The position numbers were made by a program, and so were the translations under genes. Under the pieces are notes generated by a model. The model saw nothing but the letters and a program-made list of their open reading frames with translations. It made no database searches and was not told where the DNA came from. Positions 16,739 through 23,100 of a stretch of DNA of 36,839 nt are shown here, piece by piece. Source of the stretch: Deltaproteobacteria bacterium (lineage in GTDB: Bacteria > UBA10199 > GCA-002796325 > 1-14-0-20-49-13); contig JACPAJ010000062.1 of the NCBI GenBank assembly GCA_016180865.1, forward strand, positions 1 through 36,839, given 5' to 3'. The stretch's first letter is position 1; each line of letters opens with the position of its first letter.

Positions 16739-17304
16739 CATCCAACCTTCAGGAAGTAAAAAACGTTTTATCTCATCCCATAGCTGAAAGATTAAACGTC
16801 ATTATGAGTTCAAAAGATCCTCGGGCAATCGTTGAAGCAATGCCCGACGAAGAGCTTTGGCTTACGATTAAAACAATCGGCGAACACGATTGCCTTCCGA
16901 TCCTCAACCTTGCTTCCGCCGAACAGACCCAGTATTTTCTGGATATCGAGCTCTGGAAGCGGAGCTCTTTTCTTAAAGAAAAATCTTTGGAGTGGCTTAC
17001 CCTTTTAAAGGAATGCGGAGATAAAAAAGTGCTTCAGTGGGTTTATGAAGGGGATGCCGATCTGGTTGTTTTGGCTCTTAAAGAGTTTGTCTTCATCATG
17101 AAAAAAGAGACAAGCGACGACAATCCCCTTGAAAAGGAATGGCCTTTCAGCCTTCCGCCTTCGACAATGGACGGATCTTATTATTACCAGTGCGACTCGG
17201 CAAAATCGGATGAAATCATCAGGCCGATCTTAGAGCTGGTCGCGTTCGAAGAGGCTTTCGGAAAAAGGCTTTGTTCCGCTGGAGGAGGCGCTGGAAGTCT
17301 ATAA
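16735..17304 (+). CDS. DUF6178-type protein, N-terminal part (frameshifted gene)
   Basis: This frame opens with MTSNLQEVKNVLSHP and runs through helical, acidic sequence (AMPDEELWLTIKTIGEHDCLPIL, EEAFGK). It then turns into low-quality sequence RLCSAGGGAGSL and stops. Shifting forward by one base at the A5 run (17262-17266) restores sensible sequence (GFVPLEEALEVYKYLNDRQI) that joins the next reading frame without a stop. I therefore read 16735-18334 as one gene of about 530 codons with a frameshift. The family call, DUF6178, common in Deltaproteobacteria and of unknown function, is from memory and moderately sure. It overlaps the FmdB-type gene by four bases. Confidence 0.7.
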   Translation: MTSNLQEVKNVLSHPIAERLNVIMSSKDPRAIVEAMPDEELWLTIKTIGEHDCLPILNLASAEQTQYFLDIELWKRSSFLKEKSLEWLTLLKECGDKKVLQWVYEGDADLVVLALKEFVFIMKKETSDDNPLEKEWPFSLPPSTMDGSYYYQCDSAKSDEIIRPILELVAFEEAFGKRLCSAGGGAGSL

Positions 17305-17368
17305 GTATTTAAATGACCGCCAGATCGCTCAACTCCCGAAAAGGAAAAACATATCGGGGCAGACGGAG

Positions 17369-18334
17369 TTGCGCAGGGCCGTCTATCCTCTGGCTCTCGG
17401 CGGAGAATCATATCCCGTTTTTATGCTGGCGCTGTCGGATATAAAGGAAGAGGCTTTTCGCGACGAGGTGATGATGGAGCTTATCACGCTTGCGAATAAA
17501 ATAGTAATGGCCGATGCGCGCCCAATCACTCCGGAAACAATCGAATCATCGCTGAAAAAGGCGATGGGTTACGTTAATATCGGCCTTGAGCATTTGAGCG
17601 GCGCCGACATACATAAAGCTGGAAATGTGCTTAAGGAGCGCGTTCTTATTAATCTCCTTCAAATAGGCTTCAGCCTCATCGCAAAAGCAAGGCAGGACGC
17701 CCGGAAATTCGCTACCGGCGGCTGGCCGGTTTCATGCGACGGGGATCTTTCGCTGCTGGATGAAAACGTCGGCATGCTGATAAACGGAATTTTGCGGAAG
17801 AGGCCGCTTTTTTTCTCAGGCGAAAGCGAAGATCGTCCGTACAGGGAATTTAAAAGCATCGATGACATACGCGAGGTGGAAAGAAATATCGAATTTGCCG
17901 ATTATGTAGGGCGGATGTTCCATGATGTCTTTGGACTGAAGCCTTCTGAAGTGATGATGGCTACAAGCGACCGTGAAAACTTTAAGTGGGCGAATGTTTT
18001 ATTGACGATCTGGGCGAAAGGGACCGCGAGCGGCAGTTTTAAGTTTGCGCCGCTGGATGAAGACGAGCTCAGCAAGGTTTTGAAGAAAGTTTGGAAAATA
18101 GACGGCGACATTGAATCGTCCATACGTTCGTTTAAAACAGATATAGGCGAAAAGTTTTTGCAGATGCTTCTTAAAAAGCAGCCTAAAATAAGCAAAAACG
18201 AAGAAAATATATGCAAAACGTTTGTGCGCGATTGTTTCAGTAGGTTTCTTGAGGAATTCGGTGAATTATCCGGAAGGCATCCTTTGGACTGGAGATACAT
18301 CCAGTCGGTTTGGATAATGCCGAAGGCCGATTAA
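17369..18334 (+). CDS. DUF6178-type protein, C-terminal part (frameshifted gene)
   Basis: This is the continuation, in the next frame, of the gene starting at 16735. The listed start is a TTG at 17369; the frame is open back to about 17268, which encodes the missing link FVPLEEALEVYKYLND. The sequence is helical and charged (MELITLANKIVMADARPITP, NIGLEHLSGADI, LLQIGFSLIAKARQDAR, FKWANVLLTIWAKG) and ends [18 protein letters not shown]. The last 27 bases lie in the left copy of the 68-bp direct repeat, and its stop overlaps the stop of the rubredoxin remnant. Without a native start the fragment may not be made unless the ribosome shifts or the shift is a sequencing error. Confidence 0.7.
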   Translation: MRRAVYPLALGGESYPVFMLALSDIKEEAFRDEVMMELITLANKIVMADARPITPETIESSLKKAMGYVNIGLEHLSGADIHKAGNVLKERVLINLLQIGFSLIAKARQDARKFATGGWPVSCDGDLSLLDENVGMLINGILRKRPLFFSGESEDRPYREFKSIDDIREVERNIEFADYVGRMFHDVFGLKPSEVMMATSDRENFKWANVLLTIWAKGTASGSFKFAPLDEDELSKVLKKVWKIDGDIESSIRSFKTDIGEKFLQMLLKKQPKISKNEENICKTFVRDCFSRFLEEFGELSGRHPLDWRYIQSVWIMPKAD

Positions 18335-18375
18335 TGAGTAATCGGTTCAAATAAATCTTTGCCGGCGCCGCATTC
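18308..18375. repeat. 68-bp direct repeat, left copy (island boundary)
   Basis: Identical base for base to 25716-25783, with six more matching bases (CCAGTC) beyond one mismatch on the left side. It holds the 3' end of the DUF6178-type gene and the 3' end of rubredoxin, whose stop codons overlap in the middle. Confidence 0.95.
18331..18375 (-). pseudogene. 3' remnant of the rubredoxin gene
   Basis: On the minus strand it encodes only [14 protein letters not shown] and a stop, the last 14 residues of the intact rubredoxin at 25739-25903. Upstream the match ends abruptly at 18375. It is a by-product of the 68-bp duplication at the island edge and has no start. Confidence 0.9.
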
Positions 18376-18378
18376 AGC

Positions 18379-18404
18379 AATCAAGTCAAGCCGGCGGAAT
18401 TTTT
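18379..18404. repeat. 26-bp dispersed repeat, copy B
   Basis: Identical to 16416-16441 and placed three bases inside the left island boundary. It includes AGTCAA, which on the minus strand is the TTGACT -35 box of the MFS promoter in the other copy. Confidence 0.7.
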
Positions 18405-18412
18405 CTAAAATT

Positions 18413-18427
18413 AGAACAAATTGTTCT
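18413..18427. promoter_or_regulatory. Operator-like palindrome upstream of the NtrC-type regulator
   Basis: AGAACAA-A-TTGTTCT is a perfect 7-bp inverted repeat around one base. A TATAAT (18469-18474) without a good -35 box lies downstream, then about 100 bases with repeated TTGGACA words before the regulator start. Between 18335 and 18577 I see no gene other than the rubredoxin remnant. Confidence 0.35.
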
Positions 18428-18577
18428 TGTCATTCATCTGAAATGCCATATAGAAGTCTGGTAGATGTTATAATGTTTACCGAAATTTTGGACATGAGTG
18501 TAGGGAAGATTGGACACTTTTTCTGGCGTCCAGTTTCTGAAAATTTTTAACGTGTTGATTTATGGAGGGATATTTCC

Positions 18578-19999
18578 ATGAGTGAAAATGGCACGGATAT
18601 TGCTTGTAGATATGAGAAAATGAATATGCATATCTTAGCCATTGATGACGATTCGAGCTTTTTGCTCTTTTTGAAAGCTAACCTGCGAAATACCTATAAA
18701 TTTTCTTCAGCAAGAAACGCCACCGAAGCGGAAATTTTAATCAGAGCCAATGGAATAGATATTGTTCTTCTGGATATCGGCCTTGGCGAAGAAAATGGCT
18801 TGGAACTTTTAAAGCGTATCAAACAAAACTGCCACTCCGTTGATGTCGTAATGGTCACAGGCCAGAAAGACCCTAAATTTGTAATGGAAGCCGTAAAACT
18901 CGGCGCGGCTGACTATTTAGTAAAACCATTTGAAATCGAAGAACTCATTGCTGTAATAGAAAAGGTTCGTCCGATCCGTGATCTTCGCGAAAAACAGGCG
19001 GCCTTGTTTGCCGATATCAACGAATTGTCGGGCAAAAGTTCAATGCTTGGAGAATCGCCTGTTTTTAAAGACATGCTTTCAAAAGCAAATCGCGTAAAAG
19101 GTCATTCAGCCAATATTTTAATTGAAGGAGAATCCGGCACGGGCAAAGAACTTTTGGCAAGATATATTCATAGACTGGAAGAAAATTCCAATCGCCCGTT
19201 CATTGCAGTCAACTGCGCAGCCATTCCTGAAAATCTTCTTGAATCCGAGCTTTTCGGACACGAAAAGGGTTCATTCACAGGAGCTCATCAGAGAAAGATA
19301 GGCAAGTTTGAGCTGGCAAACGGCGGAGATGTATTTTTGGATGAAGTGTCGTGTCTTAAATGGGACATTCAACCAAAGATATTGCGCGTGTTGCAGGAAA
19401 GGGAAATGTGCAGGATCGGCGGAAACGAGCCTATCAAAGTTGATTGCAGGGTCATTGCCGCAACAAACGAGAATTTGGAAAAACTCGTTGAAGAAGGTAA
19501 ATTCAGGTTGGACTTGTTTCATCGCTTGCGAGTTGTGCCTTTCACAATACCGTCGCTCAATCAACGCAAAGGCGACATTCCGCTGATTGCAAAGGCATTT
19601 TTGAGCAAATTTTCGCCAAAAGAAAGATGGAGTTTTGAAATGGCTGCCATGCAAGCTCTTCAAGATTATTATTGGCCAGGAAACATTCGTGAGCTGGAGA
19701 ATCTGGTGCAAAGTCTGATTGTATTAGCAACGGGGCCGGAAATAAAATTTTCAGAACTTCCAAAATGGGTGTTCAGGAAACGAAATCCTGAAACAGTGAA
19801 ACATTTTGAACATATGGATCTTCCTTCCAATACAACCGAGATCATTCCATTAAAAGAATGTGCTACAAAAGCAGAGATGGCCTATGTCAAACGCGTGCTG
19901 GAGCTAACGCATGGCGACAAAAGCAAAGCGGCAACCTTGCTTAACATCAGCAGATCTAGTCTGCATGAAAGGTTGAGGATGTGGGGAGCAGGATCATAG
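18578..19999 (+). CDS. Sigma-54-dependent response regulator (NtrC family)
   Basis: A 473-aa activator. The receiver domain (about 17-135) has the acidic pair DD in ILAIDDDSSFLL, the phospho-acceptor D66 in IVLLDIGLG, the T in VMVTGQKD and K in YLVKPFEIEEL. The AAA+ domain (about 160-395) has Walker A GESGTGKE (184-191), the sigma-54 contact loop GSFTGA (about 231-236, a variant of GAFTGA), Walker B GGDVFLDE and RLDLFHRL. A Fis-type helix-turn-helix ends the protein (GDKSKAATLLNISRSSLHERL). It activates sigma-54 promoters when phosphorylated, presumably by the sensor kinase at 23097; no clear -24/-12 promoter was found nearby. GGAGGG precedes the ATG. Confidence 0.95.
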   Translation: MSENGTDIACRYEKMNMHILAIDDDSSFLLFLKANLRNTYKFSSARNATEAEILIRANGIDIVLLDIGLGEENGLELLKRIKQNCHSVDVVMVTGQKDPKFVMEAVKLGAADYLVKPFEIEELIAVIEKVRPIRDLREKQAALFADINELSGKSSMLGESPVFKDMLSKANRVKGHSANILIEGESGTGKELLARYIHRLEENSNRPFIAVNCAAIPENLLESELFGHEKGSFTGAHQRKIGKFELANGGDVFLDEVSCLKWDIQPKILRVLQEREMCRIGGNEPIKVDCRVIAATNENLEKLVEEGKFRLDLFHRLRVVPFTIPSLNQRKGDIPLIAKAFLSKFSPKERWSFEMAAMQALQDYYWPGNIRELENLVQSLIVLATGPEIKFSELPKWVFRKRNPETVKHFEHMDLPSNTTEIIPLKECATKAEMAYVKRVLELTHGDKSKAATLLNISRSSLHERLRMWGAGS

Positions 20000-20059
20000 G
20001 TTATATTTGTTGTAAATTATATTAATATAATGTCCGATAGAACAAAAAAGGAGGAACAA

Positions 20060-20194
20060 ATGAAAAAAAAATCGCAAAAGAAAATTTACAAAAAGAGCAG
20101 TAAAAATAAAAAAATGTTTACATTTGCAAATCTTGCCGCAACAGCAACATTTTTAGCATTGGTTGTTGCAACATCGGCAATTTGCAAACACTAA
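20060..20194 (+). CDS. Small Lys-rich single-span peptide (44 aa)
   Basis: A short gene with a strong ribosome site (AAGGAGG, 5-6 bases before the ATG). The product begins MKKKSQKKIYKKSSKNKK, with eleven lysines in the first 18 residues, followed by a hydrophobic stretch (MFTFANLAATATFLALVVATSA) and ICKH. It looks like a signal peptide or a tiny membrane protein with its basic end inside the cell. TGCAAACA (20183-20190) and TGTTTGCA (20201-20208) form an 8-bp stem across the stop codon. It lies between the regulator and the GNAT gene. Possible roles are an exported signal, a membrane-active peptide or a small regulator of the kinase; I cannot choose among these. Confidence 0.65.
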   Translation: MKKKSQKKIYKKSSKNKKMFTFANLAATATFLALVVATSAICKH

Positions 20195-20250
20195 TAGCGA
20201 TGTTTGCATATCGAAAATGAATTTAATTCACAACGCTTAGTAATATTATT

Positions 20251-20715
20251 ATGCGCATAGAGATTATCCACAAACACCAGTGGAACGATTTTTTGCGTCT
20301 TCAATCTCTGTTAATGAGGAATGGTCGGAGGTCAGAGACGATTTCAAAAAAAGAAATGCTCAAACGGCTATATCATGTTTTTTTCGTGGATCTTTGCATA
20401 CAAAAACCTCCGCATTATACATGGGTTGCATTGTCGGGTAATAATTACCTTGGCCATCTTTGGGGTTGTGTGCTTCCATTACAATTAACTTCTGAAGAAA
20501 AAAAATTAAATTTGTTTAATGTGGTAGTGGATCCATCCTGTCGGCGTAAGGGTGTTGGAAGTAAATTGTATAGGCAAGCAGAAATATTCTGTCTTAAAAA
20601 TAACATTCGAGTAATTGATTGCCAAGCTAAACTTTTTAATAAAGGTGCTATGAGTTTTTGCCGCAAGAACGGTTATATTGTCGATGGCGTTTTATTTAGG
20701 CGAGAGCTGTTATAG
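20251..20715 (+). CDS. GNAT-family N-acetyltransferase
   Basis: A 154-aa single-domain GNAT enzyme. The acetyl-CoA pyrophosphate loop is clear in NVVVDPSCRRKGVGSKLYRQAEIF (R/Q-x-x-G-x-G/A type: RRKGVG), followed by the usual strand and helix (IRVIDCQAKLFNKGAMSFCRKNGYI). It transfers an acetyl or related acyl group to an amine; the substrate is unknown. The amidohydrolase gene starts two bases after its stop, so both are translated from one message. The lysine-rich peptide immediately upstream is one conceivable target, but that is speculation. Confidence 0.85.
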   Translation: MRIEIIHKHQWNDFLRLQSLLMRNGRRSETISKKEMLKRLYHVFFVDLCIQKPPHYTWVALSGNNYLGHLWGCVLPLQLTSEEKKLNLFNVVVDPSCRRKGVGSKLYRQAEIFCLKNNIRVIDCQAKLFNKGAMSFCRKNGYIVDGVLFRRELL

Positions 20716-20717
20716 CA

Positions 20718-21938
20718 ATGAAAAATAATGAGTACAGAGTAAGACTGCCGTTATTGAAAGATAATCATAGCCATACGCTTACTTACAGCGCTATGCATGG
20801 TGCTCCTACTCTTGCAGGTATAGATGCAAAAGAGAGCGCAGTAGAATTTATGACAAAATTAGAGCATAAAATAAATGTGCTGCTTGATTGGGATGAAACA
20901 AAATTTCATTTTAATGAAAAGGAATTATCTTCGTTTCCGCCAGTTTTGATCTGCAATGTATCTTTGCATAAATATATTATTAATCTTTCCGCTAGGGCGA
21001 TGTTGAAAAGTATCGATGAAAATATCGCAAAGAATATTGAAGATCAGGCATGGGTAGAAAAAAACTTATTGGAAGTTTTAAAATTTATAGCAAGCTTAAT
21101 GGAATTTAACGATCTTAAAATGGGTCTGCATTTTGGGGAGCTTGAAAACGCCGGCGTGTGGTATGCTGAAGACATGTGCGTTTTTGATATTGGGGCTGTG
21201 AAATATTACAAAGACAGCAAATATCGCAATAGAACATCCTTGTGGGCGAGTTTTCCTGACTATTTAAGGTTGCCTGATAATTTAAGAAAAGAAATAAAAG
21301 GCATAAAGGTATTCGCGGACGGGGCTTTGGCCGCACATAGCGCGGCTTTAGCTAAAAACTATATTGCTGGCGGCGGGGGCATGTTAATTTATACAAATGA
21401 CGAATTACTTAAAATTTTGCATGCTATTGCAGGCATGAACAAGCCGATAGCAATACATGCAATCGGTGATGCCGCTCTTGATCAGGCGGCGTCGGTATTA
21501 CGAAAAATTGGCGTGGATAAGGGGAATATTCAAGTCAGATTGGAACACTGCCAGTTTATTACAAAAAAAATAGCTTCTGAGCTGAAATCGCATGGAGTCG
21601 TTCTTTCAATGCAACCAAATTTTTCGCGAGACTCCATAAGGTATGCGGATAGATTGCCATCGGCATATCGCAATCAAAATAATCCATTCAGAATGTTAAT
21701 TGACGATATCAAGTATAAGCCGGGCGAAGATTTGCTTTTTGGCTCTGATGGAATGCCTCATGGCATGGAACAGGCGTTGAAATGGTCTCTATTTCCGCCA
21801 TACAAAAGCCAACAATTGAAGATCGAAGAATTTATTAACGGTTATTGCATGCCAGATATGAAAAATGGATATGCAGAAGTAGAAATCGACGAAGAAAAAG
21901 AGAGCGTGCGGATGATAGGCTTGAGCTTGGAAACATAA
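20718..21938 (+). CDS. YtcJ-like metal-dependent amidohydrolase
   Basis: An amidohydrolase-superfamily protein of 406 aa. Metal ligands are visible as DNHSHTL (HxH, about residues 15-20), KVFADGALAAHSAAL (the YtcJ-type FADGALGS segment), IAIHAIGDAALDQA, RLEHCQFI, and the catalytic aspartate in LLFGSDGMPHGM. Relatives hydrolyse amides, imides or N-acyl amino acids. The protein begins directly at the HxH strand, without the N-terminal beta-sandwich half that usual YtcJ proteins have. It also carries an extra helical segment (about 80-140). The upstream GNAT adds acyl groups and this enzyme could remove them, which is an inference. The gene is tightly packed between the GNAT and binding-protein genes. 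Confidence 0.85.
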   Translation: MKNNEYRVRLPLLKDNHSHTLTYSAMHGAPTLAGIDAKESAVEFMTKLEHKINVLLDWDETKFHFNEKELSSFPPVLICNVSLHKYIINLSARAMLKSIDENIAKNIEDQAWVEKNLLEVLKFIASLMEFNDLKMGLHFGELENAGVWYAEDMCVFDIGAVKYYKDSKYRNRTSLWASFPDYLRLPDNLRKEIKGIKVFADGALAAHSAALAKNYIAGGGGMLIYTNDELLKILHAIAGMNKPIAIHAIGDAALDQAASVLRKIGVDKGNIQVRLEHCQFITKKIASELKSHGVVLSMQPNFSRDSIRYADRLPSAYRNQNNPFRMLIDDIKYKPGEDLLFGSDGMPHGMEQALKWSLFPPYKSQQLKIEEFINGYCMPDMKNGYAEVEIDEEKESVRMIGLSLET

Positions 21939-21951
21939 AGAACAAAAAACA

Positions 21952-23100
21952 ATGCTAACAAAATACACGAAACAAATAATTATAGTGACAGCTATTTTTT
22001 GGTCACAGTATTTACAAGCAGGACCAGTTAGCAAAGTTAATGTGGCATTGTTTCATACATTTTCTAAAGCAAGCTCGTTTTGTTACGATCCTTACGGCCA
22101 AAATTTTGAAAGAGGCGTGCGATTAGCGTGGAATGATTTTAAAAAAGAACACACACAACTAACGTATGATATTTCATTTACTAAATATGATTATGACGAC
22201 AATAAATTAAAAGCCATTGAAGTAGTTGATGAGGCTAAGAGAGATGGCGCTTCCGTGGGGATGGGTTTCATGTGCTCTGATTTTGCCATTTTAGGAGGAG
22301 GGCGCGCTCAGAAAAACAAATTGCCTCTTATCACGCCTACTGCAACTGACGACAGAATAGCCCGAATTGGGGACTATGTTAAAATGGGCATCTATACAAA
22401 CAGCGTTCAGGGAAGCATTTTAGCGGCATTTGCTTATAAAGATATGGCAAAACGCAAGACGTTAATTATTTCCGCCGCCAACTGTACATATTGTATTTCT
22501 TTGGCAAACGCCTACCGTAACGCTTTTGAGGCGCTAGGTGGGCAAGTTATTGGCGAGTATGATATTCTTACGAGCGACACCGATTTTTCATCCTTACTTG
22601 CTAAGGTTAAAACTCAAGATTTTGACTCTGTCTTGTTGCCCAACTACGCAATGCAAAGCGCATTAATAATATCTCAATTTTTAAAATCTGACATAGTATC
22701 TACGTTTTTGGGCGGTGACGGCTGGACATGGTCCAAACAAATTTACGACATTATCAATGATAATCGATTAGAAGCGTACTTTACTATTTCATGGATCCCG
22801 ACTGTTCAAAACAAAAAGAGCAGAAAATTTATTCAACGATTTGGCAGCCAATTTAATGAAGAGGCGCTTGGAACGGTAGCACATTGCTACGACGTAGCGA
22901 TGATATTGTATAACGCATTAAATAAATTAAAATCTTATGATAGGGAAGCCATTAAAGTAGCGTTAAATCAGACATGGAGCTATGATGGCATCACTGGCAA
23001 GTTTCTTCATAAAAACGGAACAAATTACTCTGAGAGGACTATTATTCTCGTTAAGGTTTCGAACAGAAATCAAGTTGTCGTTAAAACATCAAACCCATGA
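21952..23100 (+). CDS. Periplasmic ligand-binding protein (LivJ/Peripla_BP_6 type)
   Basis: A signal peptide (MLTKYTKQIIIVTAIFWSQYLQA, cut before GPVSKVNVALF) is followed by a two-lobed type-I periplasmic binding fold: GQNFERGVRLAWNDF, SVGMGFMCSDFAILGGG, NKLPLITPTATDDRI, DFSSLLAKVKTQDFDSVLLP, GGDGWTWSKQIYD, ISWIPT, TVAHCYDVAMILYNAL and TWSYDGITGKFLHKNG. LivJ-type proteins bind branched-chain amino acids, amides or short peptides. No ABC permease genes are nearby. Its stop overlaps the start of the sensor kinase (ATGA), so it probably feeds ligand to the kinase rather than to a transporter. This is an inference from context. Confidence 0.9.
   Translation: MLTKYTKQIIIVTAIFWSQYLQAGPVSKVNVALFHTFSKASSFCYDPYGQNFERGVRLAWNDFKKEHTQLTYDISFTKYDYDDNKLKAIEVVDEAKRDGASVGMGFMCSDFAILGGGRAQKNKLPLITPTATDDRIARIGDYVKMGIYTNSVQGSILAAFAYKDMAKRKTLIISAANCTYCISLANAYRNAFEALGGQVIGEYDILTSDTDFSSLLAKVKTQDFDSVLLPNYAMQSALIISQFLKSDIVSTFLGGDGWTWSKQIYDIINDNRLEAYFTISWIPTVQNKKSRKFIQRFGSQFNEEALGTVAHCYDVAMILYNALNKLKSYDREAIKVALNQTWSYDGITGKFLHKNGTNYSERTIILVKVSNRNQVVVKTSNP

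Noticed and set aside
17262-17266. Programmed +1 frameshift in the DUF6178-type gene
   Set aside because: A plain indel in an A run is simpler, and no stimulatory structure or rare-codon pause is evident.
18490-18545. Insertion-sequence end near the NtrC-type regulator (TTGGACA words)
   Set aside because: The words resemble some transposon ends, but no matching inverted end or transposase was found.
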